From contig NZ_CP132333.1 in assembly GCF_030758935.1 (NCBI RefSeq), positions 4,092,992 through 4,156,991 of the forward strand: a stretch of 64,000 nt of DNA. The letters are read 5' to 3'. Positions within the stretch are counted from its first letter, which is position 1. Every line of letters starts with the position of its first letter. Shown here piece after piece: positions 50,841 through 60,308 of this stretch. Origin of the DNA: Geothrix sp. PMB-07 (GTDB lineage Bacteria; Acidobacteriota; Holophagae; Holophagales; Holophagaceae). The notes beneath the pieces are model-generated. The model made no database searches and had not been told where the DNA came from. It saw only the letters and a program-made list of their open reading frames with translations. The position numbers and the translations under genes were made by a program.

Positions 50841-52895
50841 TCAATGCTGCAACTGCCCGTCGACCAACTCACACAGGTCGATGGCTTCCATCTGGCCTTC
50901 GAGACCCGCCACCTTGATGGCGTCCTCCATGTTAGTAAGGCAGAAGGGGCAGGCGGTGATGATCACATTGGCCCCGGCTTCCTTGGCCATGTTGACGCGA
51001 AGCACACCCATGCGCTGCTCTTCCTCGGGCTCATAGAAGAGGCCCAGGCCGCCACCGCCGCAGCAGAAGGAGCGGTCTTTGCACGCGCCGGTCATCTCCA
51101 CCCGCTTGAGGCCAGGGATGGCGTCGATGGCCACGCGGGGCGCGTCATACATGTTGTTGTGGCGGCCCAGGTAGCAGGGGTCGTGGTAGGTGTAAGTCTT
51201 GGAGGGATCGGCCAGGGGGCTGAACTTGAGCTTGCCCTTCTCGACGCCCGCGGCGATGACTTCACTGACGTGCTCGACCGGCGGCAGGCCCGCGTAGTCG
51301 TTCTTCAGGGCGTTGTAGGCGTGGGGATCGCTGGTCACGATGCGCTTGGCGCCGGTCTCCAGGATGGCCTCGGTGTTCTGCTCCTTCAGGCTCTGGAAGA
51401 GCATCTCCTCTCCGTAGCGCCGTACTTCGTGGCCGCTGTCCTTCTCCTCCTTGCCCAGGGCCAGGAAGTCCACATCGGCCTTGGTGAGGATGCGGGCGGT
51501 GGCCTGCGCGATCTTCTGCATGCGGTCGTCATAGGACGTCATGCTGTCCACGAAGTAGAGGGTCTCGGCCTCGTCGCCCTTCTCGGCCAGCTTCACCTCG
51601 AAGCCTTCGCCCACACCGGCGGCCCAGTCGGCCCGCTTCTTCTCCAGCTTGCCCCAGGGGTTGCCCCGCTTTTCCAGGGCGCTGAGGGGCTTCTGCAGGG
51701 ACTGGGGCACCATGCCCTCATCCACCATGCCGCGTCGCAGATCCACGATCTTGTCGATGTACTCGATGCCGATGGGGCATTCCTCTTCGCAGGCGCCGCA
51801 GGTGGTGCAGGACCAGATCTCGTCTTCGCTGTAGATGCCGCCGATCAGAGGCTCCGCTTCCGTCTTGTCCGCGCCGAAGATGGGGTAGCGCTGGTAGAGG
51901 TGGTCGCGGCCCTTGATGCTGATGAAGCGGGGCGACAGGGGGCGCTTCACCCGGTTGGCGGGGCAGTTGTCTGAGCAGCGACCGCAATCGGCGCAGCTGT
52001 AGAAGTCCAGCTGGTGCTTCCAGGTGAAGTCTTCGATGGTCTTCACGCCGAAGGACTTCAGCTCATCGAGGCCCTTGTCATCCACGCCGTACTTCACGGG
52101 CTTCACGTTCCCCGGCTTCAGGCGCATGAAGTAGACGTTGAAGAGCGAGGTGATCACATGGAAGTGCTTGCCCATGGGCAGCAGGCACAGGAAGTAGAAA
52201 AATGTCAGGTCATGGATGGCATAGCTGGCCACATTGATTCGCGCCAGCACCGGCGTGGACAGCCCGGTGAAGAGATGCTGGAAGCCCCAGGCCAAGGTGT
52301 AGGGTGTGGCGTTTCCGTGGGTGCCCACGGCCAGAAGGCTGCCCTCGAAGGCACTTTCGGACAGGAGCAGGGTGCCGATGAGGCCCAGCACCAGGATGGC
52401 TTCGCCGGTGTGATCCTTGCCGAGTTCCTTGGGCACCGCGTAGCGGGCCGGACGGACGATGCCGCGCCGGTAGGCCAGCACCACCACGGAGAGGAAGACG
52501 GCCGTGGCGGCGTAGTCCTTGGCCACGTTGTAGGCCGCCCCCAGGGACCCGCCGAAGCCCGGCAGGGTGAAGTGCTCCATGAAGCCCAGGAAGATCAGCT
52601 GGAAAGAGCGCAGGCCCAGCACCAGGAAACCGAGGAACAGCACGATGTGCAGCACGCCCGCCAGCATGTAGCGCGGGTGGCGCCACTGGGCCAGCCAGAC
52701 CTTGAGCACGAGGATCGTACGCTCGCCGATGTTGTCGAAGCGGGAATCCGGCGCAGCCTTCAGAAGGGGCGCCATGCGGCGGACCATCATCCAGGCGAAA
52801 CAGGCCACACCGACCAGGGGGATCAGCAGGAACAGCAGGCGGGCAGGAACCCCCGCCAGCGAGGCTGTGGCGGGGGAAAAGGGCAGGGCGTGCAT
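50841..52895 (-). CDS. Membrane Fe-S oxidoreductase linking ETF to the quinone pool (EMO type)
   Basis: 684 residues. N-terminal half: about six membrane helices of the nitrate-reductase gamma/heme-b type (about 15-260). Then two 4Fe-4S clusters (CADCGRCSDNCP; CTTCGACEEECP, about 300-395) and two CCG/DUF224 domains (HDPCYLGRHNN; RSFCCGGGG; TACPFCLTN). This is the ETF:(methyl)menaquinone oxidoreductase layout found beside etfAB in acyl-CoA-oxidising anaerobes. It should pass electrons between EtfAB and menaquinone. RBS CACGGAG before ATG 52895. Confidence 0.9.
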   Translation of the reverse strand: MHALPFSPATASLAGVPARLLFLLIPLVGVACFAWMMVRRMAPLLKAAPDSRFDNIGERTILVLKVWLAQWRHPRYMLAGVLHIVLFLGFLVLGLRSFQLIFLGFMEHFTLPGFGGSLGAAYNVAKDYAATAVFLSVVVLAYRRGIVRPARYAVPKELGKDHTGEAILVLGLIGTLLLSESAFEGSLLAVGTHGNATPYTLAWGFQHLFTGLSTPVLARINVASYAIHDLTFFYFLCLLPMGKHFHVITSLFNVYFMRLKPGNVKPVKYGVDDKGLDELKSFGVKTIEDFTWKHQLDFYSCADCGRCSDNCPANRVKRPLSPRFISIKGRDHLYQRYPIFGADKTEAEPLIGGIYSEDEIWSCTTCGACEEECPIGIEYIDKIVDLRRGMVDEGMVPQSLQKPLSALEKRGNPWGKLEKKRADWAAGVGEGFEVKLAEKGDEAETLYFVDSMTSYDDRMQKIAQATARILTKADVDFLALGKEEKDSGHEVRRYGEEMLFQSLKEQNTEAILETGAKRIVTSDPHAYNALKNDYAGLPPVEHVSEVIAAGVEKGKLKFSPLADPSKTYTYHDPCYLGRHNNMYDAPRVAIDAIPGLKRVEMTGACKDRSFCCGGGGLGLFYEPEEEQRMGVLRVNMAKEAGANVIITACPFCLTNMEDAIKVAGLEGQMEAIDLCELVDGQLQH

Positions 52896-52919
52896 GGCGA
52901 ACTCCGTGGAACCGGGAAC

Positions 52920-54734
52920 TTACTTGCCGCCGAAGGCGTCTTCGGAGATGTCATTGGCAACGCTGCTGGCTCCCAGCACTGTCTCCATGTGGCCCAGGGT
53001 CACGGGCAGCATGTTCCGGCTGAAGAAGTCGGCGCTCATGATCTGGCCTTCGTAGAAGGCGGCGTCCTTCTCCTTGGCACCGGCCTTGAGGGCGGCGGCG
53101 GCCACATTGGCGCGCCAGAGGAGCATCCAGCCCATGACCATGTCGCCCACCGCTTCCAGGAAGCTGAAGGCATGGGCCGAGCCCGTCATGGGATCGGACT
53201 GCATGGTGGCGGTCATGTGGGCGGCGGTGGCTTCCAGGCGGGCGATGGCCGGAGCCACCCGTGCCGCGATGGGGGCCACGCGCTCGAGGCCCTGGGCGGT
53301 GTTGAGGACATCCTTCATCTGGGCGAAGAGATCCTGGATGGCCTGGCCGTTGTTCTGGCTGAGCTTCCGGCCGATGAGATCCAGAGCCTGAATGCCGTTG
53401 GTGCCTTCGTAGATGGCGGTGATGCGCACGTCCCGGAGCAGCTGCTCGACAGGGAACTCGCGGCAGTAGCCGTAGCCTCCGTAGACCTGCACACCCAGGC
53501 TGCAGACCTGGAAGGCACGATCCGTCACGTAGCCCTTGGCGACGGGGATCAGCAGATCGACCATGGCCTGGGTGCGAGCCTTCTCATCGGCGTTGGTCGC
53601 GATGTGGATGCGGTCCATGCAGTGGGAGATGAAGTAGCCCAGGCTGCGCATGCCTTCCACGTAGCTCTTCATGACCATGAGCATGCGGCGCACATCGGGG
53701 TGCTGGATGATGGCCACCGAGGGGGCACTCTTGTCGGCACCCTTCAGCAGGTGGCGGCTCTGCACGCGGGTGCGGGCATAGTTCACGGCGTAGAGGTAGG
53801 AGGCGCTGGCGCAGGCCAGGCCCTCGGCGCCGACCATGAGGCGGGCCTCATTCATCATCATGAACATGCCGCGCATGCCCTTGTTGGGCTCGCCCAGCAG
53901 GGTGCCGATGCACTGGCCCTTGCTGCCCAGGGACAGGGAGCAGGTGGCGTTGCCGTGGATGCCCATCTTCTCTTCAATGCCGGTGCAGACGACATCGTTG
54001 AATTCGCCGAGGCTGCCGTCATCGTTCACCCGGTACTTGGGCACCAGGAACATGGAGATGCCAGCGGTGCCCGCGGGCGCGCCTTCGATGCGGGCCAGCA
54101 CCGGGTGGATGATGTTCTCCACCAGGTCGTGCTCGCCTGCGGAAATGAAGATCTTGTTCCCCGTGATGGAATAGGTGCCATCGGGGTTCAGCGTGGCCGT
54201 GGCGGTGAGCGCGCCCACGTCGGAACCGGCGTCGGCCTCGGTGAGCAGCATGGTGCCGCCCCATTCGCCGCTGTAGATCTTCTTGAGGTAGAGGTCCTTC
54301 TGCTTCTGGGTGCCCAGCTTCTCCACCAGCTTGCCAGCGCCGTGGGTAAGGCCAGCGGTCAGCATGAAGGCGAAGTTGGCGGCCATGAGGTAATCCGTGG
54401 CGGCGCTGGCGACGGTGTGGGGCATGCCCTGGCCACCCCATTCCGGATCGTCGCTCATGGCCAGCCACTCGCCCTCGGTCAGCGCCTTCCAGGCCTTGTG
54501 GAAGGACTGGGGCATGGTGACGGCGCCATTGGCGAAGTGGGCCCCGATGCGATCCCCATCCACCTGGGTGGGCAGAATTTCCTTCACGGCCAGATTCCTG
54601 GCTTCATTGACGATGAGATCGACGGCCTTGCGGTTGAAATCGGCGAAGTGCTTGTTCTTCGCGAGTTCATCCACCTTGAACTGCTCGTAGAGGACAAAGT
54701 CGATGTCGCGGCGGTCAGCAAGAATCTGGGCCAT
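52920..54734 (-). CDS. Acyl-CoA dehydrogenase, long (about 600-residue) subfamily
   Basis: 604 residues from ATG 54734 (GGAGG six bases ahead). MLLTEADAGSDVGALTATA, the FAD/substrate segments EEKMGIHGNATCSL and the catalytic Glu in AIYEGTNGIQALDLIGRK identify an ACAD with the extra C-terminal helical domain seen in DmdC/FadE-type enzymes. In this operon the natural reaction would be butyryl-CoA/crotonyl-CoA interconversion using EtfAB. Chain-length preference is not visible; the long form is not classical Bcd. Confidence 0.9.
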   Translation of the reverse strand: MAQILADRRDIDFVLYEQFKVDELAKNKHFADFNRKAVDLIVNEARNLAVKEILPTQVDGDRIGAHFANGAVTMPQSFHKAWKALTEGEWLAMSDDPEWGGQGMPHTVASAATDYLMAANFAFMLTAGLTHGAGKLVEKLGTQKQKDLYLKKIYSGEWGGTMLLTEADAGSDVGALTATATLNPDGTYSITGNKIFISAGEHDLVENIIHPVLARIEGAPAGTAGISMFLVPKYRVNDDGSLGEFNDVVCTGIEEKMGIHGNATCSLSLGSKGQCIGTLLGEPNKGMRGMFMMMNEARLMVGAEGLACASASYLYAVNYARTRVQSRHLLKGADKSAPSVAIIQHPDVRRMLMVMKSYVEGMRSLGYFISHCMDRIHIATNADEKARTQAMVDLLIPVAKGYVTDRAFQVCSLGVQVYGGYGYCREFPVEQLLRDVRITAIYEGTNGIQALDLIGRKLSQNNGQAIQDLFAQMKDVLNTAQGLERVAPIAARVAPAIARLEATAAHMTATMQSDPMTGSAHAFSFLEAVGDMVMGWMLLWRANVAAAALKAGAKEKDAAFYEGQIMSADFFSRNMLPVTLGHMETVLGASSVANDISEDAFGGK

Positions 54735-54755
54735 GGGGGCCTCCAAGGGTTCAAA

Positions 54756-54790
54756 GGCGCAGGATGAGGCAGGCTCTGGCGTCCTGCGCC
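54756..54790 (-). promoter_or_regulatory. Intercistronic hairpin before the acyl-CoA dehydrogenase gene
   Basis: GGCGCAGGA with TCCTGCGCC, 9-bp perfect stem and a 17-base loop, in the 87-base gap between sucD and the dehydrogenase gene. No T run. Possibly an mRNA processing or stability site. Confidence 0.4.
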
Positions 54791-54821
54791 GGATGGGGAT
54801 CGTGGGTTGGTCGCCTGCCGT

Positions 54822-56177
54822 CTAGGCGAAAGCGGGCTCTGCCATGGCCGCCGCCGCCTTCTTCTTGGTGGTGGAGGCGATGCGGGTGACGTTGAGCAGG
54901 TGCTTGTAGGTGAAGTTCTCGGAGATGGAGTTGCCGCCCCAGCTGCCGCAGCCCAGGGTGTTGGTGAAGGCCAGGCCGCCCTCGACGGAACCGCCGGCGG
55001 TGGTGGCGCATGGGGCGTTCACGATCACGCGCGAGACCGGGATCATGCTGCCGGCCATGGCGATGTGCTCCTGGTTGTTGGAGTGAATGCCAGCGGTGTG
55101 GCCGCTGCCTTCCAGCAGGAGGTTCGTGGTGGCGATGTGGATGGCCTCCTCGAAGGTCTTGTAGGAGAAGGCAGCCAGCACGGGGCACATCTTTTCTTTG
55201 CAGATGATGTCGGCGGTGCCGATGCCCTTGGCTTCCAGCACCAGCACCTTCGTGCCCTGGGGCACGGTGATGCCGGCCTTGGCGGCGATGAAGTTGACGG
55301 ACTGGCCGACCGTCTCGCGGGCCAGGGCGCCGTTCTCGAAGATGGCGTCGACCACCTGCTGCCGCTCGGAATCAGGCACGAGGTAGGCGCCCTGCTCCAC
55401 GAAGGCCTTCATCACTTCGGCGCGGTCGTCTTCGTGGTAGATGAAGGACTGCTCGCCCGAGCAGATGATGCCGTTGTCGAACTTCCGGCCCGTGATGACC
55501 TTGCCCGCGGCTTCCATGAAGTTGATGTTGCGGTCGAGGATCACCTGCACGTTGCCGGCGCCGACGCCGAAGGAGGGCTTGCCGGAGGAGTAGGCCGCCT
55601 TCACCATGGCCATGCCACCCGTGGCGACCACCACGTCGCAGGACTTCATGAGTTCCTGGGTCTTCTCGACGGAGGGATCCTTCACGACCTGGATGAGGCC
55701 CTCGGGAATCTTGAAGGGCTCCAGGGCCTTGCAGATCATCTCGACGGTGAGGCCGGAGCACTTCTCGGCCTTCGGGTGGGGCGCGATGATGATGGCGTTC
55801 TTGGTCTTGAGGGCGAACATGATCTTGGACATGGGGGTGACCACGGGGTTGGTCATGGGCGTGATGCCCGCCACCACGCCGATGGCCTTGCCGATCTCGA
55901 TGAGGTCGGTCTTCTCGTCCACCCGCAGAATGCCCATGGACTTCTTGCCCTTCAGGTCGTGCCAGACGCCCTTGGACTTCCCGTGGCACTTGGCGATCTT
56001 GTCTTCCAGCACGCCCATGCCCGTCTCTTCCACGGCCAGCTTGGACAGCTCGTAGGCGTTGTCGTGCACCGTCTTGGCAACGGTCTTCACGATCTCATCC
56101 ACCTCATCCTGGTTGAAGTTCTTCTCGAAGTAGCTCTGTGCCTTGCGAGCCTTGGCGACCATGCTCTTGATGTCCAT
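54822..56177 (-). CDS. sucD: CoA-acylating succinate-semialdehyde dehydrogenase
   Basis: 451 residues. Aldehyde-dehydrogenase fold of the CoA-acylating group with C239 in FDNGIICSGEQS, cofactor loop VATGGMAMVKAAYSSGKPS and GVGAGN; the N-terminus and size match SucD of Clostridium kluyveri rather than EutE or PduP. It interconverts succinyl-CoA and succinate semialdehyde. A truncated alternative (acetaldehyde dehydrogenase) is less likely because 4-hydroxybutyrate genes follow. AGAGAGGATGAG precedes ATG 56177. Confidence 0.88.
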   Translation of the reverse strand: MDIKSMVAKARKAQSYFEKNFNQDEVDEIVKTVAKTVHDNAYELSKLAVEETGMGVLEDKIAKCHGKSKGVWHDLKGKKSMGILRVDEKTDLIEIGKAIGVVAGITPMTNPVVTPMSKIMFALKTKNAIIIAPHPKAEKCSGLTVEMICKALEPFKIPEGLIQVVKDPSVEKTQELMKSCDVVVATGGMAMVKAAYSSGKPSFGVGAGNVQVILDRNINFMEAAGKVITGRKFDNGIICSGEQSFIYHEDDRAEVMKAFVEQGAYLVPDSERQQVVDAIFENGALARETVGQSVNFIAAKAGITVPQGTKVLVLEAKGIGTADIICKEKMCPVLAAFSYKTFEEAIHIATTNLLLEGSGHTAGIHSNNQEHIAMAGSMIPVSRVIVNAPCATTAGGSVEGGLAFTNTLGCGSWGGNSISENFTYKHLLNVTRIASTTKKKAAAAMAEPAFA

Positions 56178-56209
56178 GAACTCATCCTCTCTTTGGAATT
56201 GGGGGTGGG

Positions 56210-57325
56210 TTAGAAAAGGGATTGGTAGATGTCGCGGATCTCGTCCCGAGACAGTGCGACGTAGTTGTTGGCCAGCAACCGCGTCTGCTTCTGCATGACG
56301 GTGTCGGCGAAGGATTCGATCTCCGCAGGCTTCATGCCGTAGGAGCTGAGCTTGTTCTTGGAGAGCAGCTTGCCGAAGACCTCGTCCAGCTGCTCATACA
56401 CGCGGGAGGCATCCACCTTGAGGATGGCAGCCAGCAGGGTGTTCAGTTCCTGGATGCGGCCCACGGGCTGCTTCTCCTGGTAGCGCTTGAACACGGCCGT
56501 AAAGAACTGGTAGTTGGCCTCGCCATGGGGCACATGGTAGGTGCCACCCAGCGGATAGGACAGCGCGTGGACCGCGCCCACACCCGTGTTGCCGAAGGCG
56601 ATGCCCGCAAAGTTGCTGGCGATGAGCATGTCCTCCAGCCGCTCGTACCGATACTCGGGGCCCTGCTCGATGATCCGGCCAAACACATCCAGAATCAGTT
56701 CGATGGCCGCCTTGCAGTAGAGCTTCGTGTAGGGATTCGACTTCGGGGAGACGTAGGATTCCACCGCGTGGATGAAGGCATCGATGGCGCTGTAGACGTA
56801 GAACTTGAAGGGCAGGCCCTTGAGCAGCTCAGGGATGATCACGGCTTCGTCAGCCAGGATCGCGTCATCGGCCAGGCCCATCTTGGTGTGCTTGGAGGTG
56901 ATCTCGGCGATGGAGAGGTTGGTGACTTCACTGCCCGTACCGCAGGTGGTGGGCACGATGACCAGCTGCTTGGCCTTCACGATGGGGATGCTGCGCTCAA
57001 ACGCCTGCACCACATCCTCCAGGCCATCCAGCACGAAGAGCTTGGCGATGTCGATGACCGTGCCACCGCCAATGGCGATCACGCGGTCGTACACCTGGCC
57101 TTTCACGTCGCCCAGGATGCTGTTCATCATCACATCGGAGGGCTCGCCCGCGCCGTAGTGCTCCTGCATGACGAAGTGGCAGCGGAGGTCCAGCGCCTTC
57201 ATGAAGGGGGCATGGAGGAACTCATGGGTGATGACGAGATCCCGCTCCGAGAGCTTGAATTCCTGGGCGAAGGCCGCGAAGGTATCGAAGCGGCTCAGGC
57301 GGGTTTTGAGAGAGAAAAGCTGCAT
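56210..57325 (-). CDS. 4hbD: 4-hydroxybutyrate dehydrogenase (iron-type alcohol dehydrogenase)
   Basis: 371 residues of the Fe-containing ADH family: GGGTVIDIAKL, PTTCGTGSEVTNLSI and the metal His residues in DAFIHAVESYVS, VHALSYPLGGTYHVPHGEAN. The last block and the length match 4HbD of C. kluyveri and Porphyromonas. Reduces succinate semialdehyde to 4-hydroxybutyrate (or the reverse). One base from the CoA-transferase stop codon. Confidence 0.88.
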   Translation of the reverse strand: MQLFSLKTRLSRFDTFAAFAQEFKLSERDLVITHEFLHAPFMKALDLRCHFVMQEHYGAGEPSDVMMNSILGDVKGQVYDRVIAIGGGTVIDIAKLFVLDGLEDVVQAFERSIPIVKAKQLVIVPTTCGTGSEVTNLSIAEITSKHTKMGLADDAILADEAVIIPELLKGLPFKFYVYSAIDAFIHAVESYVSPKSNPYTKLYCKAAIELILDVFGRIIEQGPEYRYERLEDMLIASNFAGIAFGNTGVGAVHALSYPLGGTYHVPHGEANYQFFTAVFKRYQEKQPVGRIQELNTLLAAILKVDASRVYEQLDEVFGKLLSKNKLSSYGMKPAEIESFADTVMQKQTRLLANNYVALSRDEIRDIYQSLF

Positions 57326-57326
57326 G

Positions 57327-58640
57327 TCAAACTCCGGCGGGCGCGGCAGCGGGGGCGAAGCGGCGGTGGAACTCCTCCATCAGGCTTTCCCGGAAGTCGG
57401 GATGCGCGATGGCGATGAGGTTCAGCGCCCGCTGGCGCAGGGTGAGGCCCTTGAGGGGGGCGATGCCGTACTCAGTGACGATGTAATCCACATCGTTGCG
57501 GGAGGTCGATACCGCCGCGCCATGGGCCAGGAAGGGCACGATGCGCGAGACCTTGCCGCCCGCCGCGGTGGCGGGGGTGGCGATGATGGACTTGCCGCCT
57601 TCCGCCATGCTGACGCCGCGCACGAAATCCACCTGGCCGCCGACGCCGCTGAACTGCTTGAGGCCGATGGATTCCGAGGCCACCTGGCCCATGAGATCCA
57701 CCTCGATGCAGGAGTTGATGGAGACCATCTTGTGGTTCTGCATCACCACGCAGGGGTGGTTCACGTGGTTGACGGGGTACATCTTCACGAGGGGGTTGTT
57801 GTTCACGAAATCGTAGAGGCGCTGGCTGCCCATGAGGAAGGTGGCGACCAGCTCGCCCTGGTGCAGGCTCTTCTGGCGGCCATTCACCACACCCAGTTCC
57901 ACCAGGTCGATGAGGCCATCGGAGAACATCTCGGAATGGATGCCCAGATCCTTCTTGTCCTTGAGGAACATGAGCACGGCGTCGGGGATGGCGCCGATGC
58001 CCAGCTGCAGGGTGGAGCCATCCTCCACCAGGGACGCGACGTACTCGCCCAGCTTCTTTTCCGTCTCGCCGATCTTCGGCAGAGGCAGCTCGAGGATGGG
58101 AACGGAGGTTTCCACGATGTGGGTGAGCTTGGAGACGTGGATGAGGTTGTCGCCACCGATGTAGGGCATGCGGTCGTTGGCTTCGGCGATGACGACCTTG
58201 GCCAGCTCGGCGGCGGGTTTGGTGTAGTCGCAGGACACGCCGAAGCTGCAGAAGCCGTTCTCATCGGGGCGGCTCACCTGGATGAGGGCCACGTCCACGG
58301 GCAGCTGCTTCTGGAAGAGCTTGGGGAACTCGTGGAAGAAGCAGGGGGTGTAGTCGCCCCGGCCCTCTTCCACGGCCTTGCGGTTGTTGGCGCCCACGAA
58401 GATGCCGTTGAAGCGGAAGTGCTCCTCCATCCCTTCACCGAGGTAGCCGCCGTCCCCCAGGCAGAGCATGTGGACCATCTCCACGCCCTGGTAGCGCTCC
58501 TTCTGGGCCACCATGGCCTTGAGGAGTTGCTGGGGGGCGCCGGCGGCGTGGCCCACCACCACCCGCTGGCCGCTCTGGATGGCCCGCACGGCCTCTTCGG
58601 CGCTGGTGAGCTTGCTCTGGTAGATGCTCTGCCAATCCAT
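57327..58640 (-). CDS. cat2: 4-hydroxybutyrate CoA-transferase
   Basis: 437 residues, AGGAG before ATG 58640. CoA-transferase family I features: SGQRVVVGHAAGAPQQLL, LQLGIGAIPDAVL and the active-site Glu in LGIHSEMFSDG, followed by YIVTEYGIAPLKGLTLRQRA. Matches AbfT/Cat2, which moves CoA from acetyl-CoA to 4-hydroxybutyrate. Context fully supports the assignment. Confidence 0.9.
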   Translation of the reverse strand: MDWQSIYQSKLTSAEEAVRAIQSGQRVVVGHAAGAPQQLLKAMVAQKERYQGVEMVHMLCLGDGGYLGEGMEEHFRFNGIFVGANNRKAVEEGRGDYTPCFFHEFPKLFQKQLPVDVALIQVSRPDENGFCSFGVSCDYTKPAAELAKVVIAEANDRMPYIGGDNLIHVSKLTHIVETSVPILELPLPKIGETEKKLGEYVASLVEDGSTLQLGIGAIPDAVLMFLKDKKDLGIHSEMFSDGLIDLVELGVVNGRQKSLHQGELVATFLMGSQRLYDFVNNNPLVKMYPVNHVNHPCVVMQNHKMVSINSCIEVDLMGQVASESIGLKQFSGVGGQVDFVRGVSMAEGGKSIIATPATAAGGKVSRIVPFLAHGAAVSTSRNDVDYIVTEYGIAPLKGLTLRQRALNLIAIAHPDFRESLMEEFHRRFAPAAAPAGV

Positions 58641-58727
58641 GACTTCTCCTCCCGCCCCCGGATGGGGCAGCCTGCTTGCCGTGCTGTGGGGGTGCCCCCG
58701 CTTGTCTGGTGAACCGGGCGCCCCGGC

Positions 58728-60179
58728 CTACTTCTGCTCCTTCAACTTCGCAATCTTCTTGGCCAGCGCCTTCTTGAGCTCAAGGTTCGACTGGCGGGCG
58801 ATCATGATGCGCTGGGCCTGCGGGGAACCCGCGCCGTGCATGGATTCGGTGCGGTAGCCCACGGCCGCGGTGCCCAACGTGATGTTCTCGATGAGCCGCA
58901 GCACGCGCAGGCGGTTCTCAGTGCTCACGCTGGCGACGCCCTTCAGATACTTCTTCACGTAGGGGCCCAGCTTGGCGTCGCGGCAATCGGCCTCGGAAGG
59001 CATGGTCACCATGAGGCCGCCGGCGATGTCTTCGGCCAGGCGGGCGATCTCATAGGGGAAGCGGGTGACGTTCTGCTTGCAGACGTTGGCCAGCAGGTTG
59101 TCGATCTGGTAGTTGCCGGCGGCGGTCTTGCAGCCCTCGGCGGAGCAGGCGATGCCGCAGGCGTAGAGGGTCTCATTGAGATGGGTCATCTCGATGAGCT
59201 TGTCCTTGATGTGGGTGGCCTTCGCCGCGCCGTTGTAGTCCGCGGCCAGGGCAGCGGCCCCGATGAGCACATCGCCCACGCCGGTCTTGCAGCCGCCGTA
59301 GGACTGGCGGTGGTAGCCCGCGAAGCGCTCCACCATCATCCCGGCGAACTCCCACTCCTTGCACATGAACACGCGCTCCCAGGGCACGAACACGTCCTCG
59401 AAGATCACGAGGGCTTCGTGGCCGCCGAATTCGGAATTGCCCAGGTCGATGTCGGCGCCTTCTTCCAGCTTGCGGGTATCGCAGGACTGGCGGCCATAGA
59501 TCATGAACACGCCTTCAGCATCCGAGGGCACGGCGAAGGACACGGCGTAGTCCTTGTCCTCCTCCTTCATGGCCTGGGTGGGCATGATGAGGTGCTCATG
59601 GGAGTTCACGGCGCCGGTCTGGTGGGCCTTGGCGCCGCGCACCACGATGCCGTCCTTGCGCTCCTCCACGATGTGGAGATACATGTCCGGGTCTTCCTGC
59701 TTGCTGGGGGAAAGGGAACGGTCGCCCTTGGGGTCGGTCATGGCACCGTCCACCACCAGGTCATTCTCCTGCACGAACTTCATGTACTCCGTGAAGCGCT
59801 TGTGGTACTCGGTGCCGCACTTCGCGTCCATCTCGAAGGTGGTCGAGTAGATGGCGTTGAAGGCATCCATGCCCACGCAGCGCTGGAAGCAGGAGGCAGT
59901 CTTCTGGCCCAGCAGGCGCTGCATCTTCACCTTCTTCACCAGGTCTTCGGTGTTCTGGTGCAGGTGGCAGAAGCGGTTCACCTTCTTGCCCGTCAGGTTC
60001 GACGTGGCCGTCATCAGGTCCTTGTACTCCTCCTGCTCGGCCAGCTCATAGGTCATGGCGACGGAGTTCAGGGAGGGGCGGATCATCGGGTGGTCGACCG
60101 GATTCTCGACCAGCTTACCGAACAGGTAGACCTTCAGGTTCAGCTTGCGGAGGCTAGCGATGTATTGGTCTTTGTTCAT
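58728..60179 (-). CDS. abfD: 4-hydroxybutyryl-CoA dehydratase / vinylacetyl-CoA delta-isomerase
   Basis: 483 residues from ATG 60179. The [4Fe-4S] ligands are visible at C97 and C101 (ASCFQRC), H290 and C297 (HRQSYGGC), i.e. the Clostridium aminobutyricum set C99/C103/H292/C299 shifted by two, and K298 follows. FAD-binding fold as in acyl-CoA dehydrogenases. Converts 4-hydroxybutyryl-CoA to crotonyl-CoA by a ketyl-radical mechanism, oxygen-sensitive in most hosts. First gene of the operon; the upstream 130 bases carry an inverted repeat that may control it. Confidence 0.94.
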   Translation of the reverse strand: MNKDQYIASLRKLNLKVYLFGKLVENPVDHPMIRPSLNSVAMTYELAEQEEYKDLMTATSNLTGKKVNRFCHLHQNTEDLVKKVKMQRLLGQKTASCFQRCVGMDAFNAIYSTTFEMDAKCGTEYHKRFTEYMKFVQENDLVVDGAMTDPKGDRSLSPSKQEDPDMYLHIVEERKDGIVVRGAKAHQTGAVNSHEHLIMPTQAMKEEDKDYAVSFAVPSDAEGVFMIYGRQSCDTRKLEEGADIDLGNSEFGGHEALVIFEDVFVPWERVFMCKEWEFAGMMVERFAGYHRQSYGGCKTGVGDVLIGAAALAADYNGAAKATHIKDKLIEMTHLNETLYACGIACSAEGCKTAAGNYQIDNLLANVCKQNVTRFPYEIARLAEDIAGGLMVTMPSEADCRDAKLGPYVKKYLKGVASVSTENRLRVLRLIENITLGTAAVGYRTESMHGAGSPQAQRIMIARQSNLELKKALAKKIAKLKEQK

Positions 60180-60308
60180 GTCAGCACCGTTGAAAAGGGC
60201 CGGATTTTTCAATGAAGGGCAATGCAGACCTCTCCTCACCGGGGGTCTATCCCTCCCGGCTTGCTCTTCATGCTTCTTCAACCCGGCGTTGATGGATCGA
60301 GAAGGCAA

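Noticed and set aside
52014-54767. 917-residue plus-strand open frame
   Set aside because: Antisense to the acyl-CoA dehydrogenase and Fe-S oxidoreductase genes; composition is that of a shadow frame.
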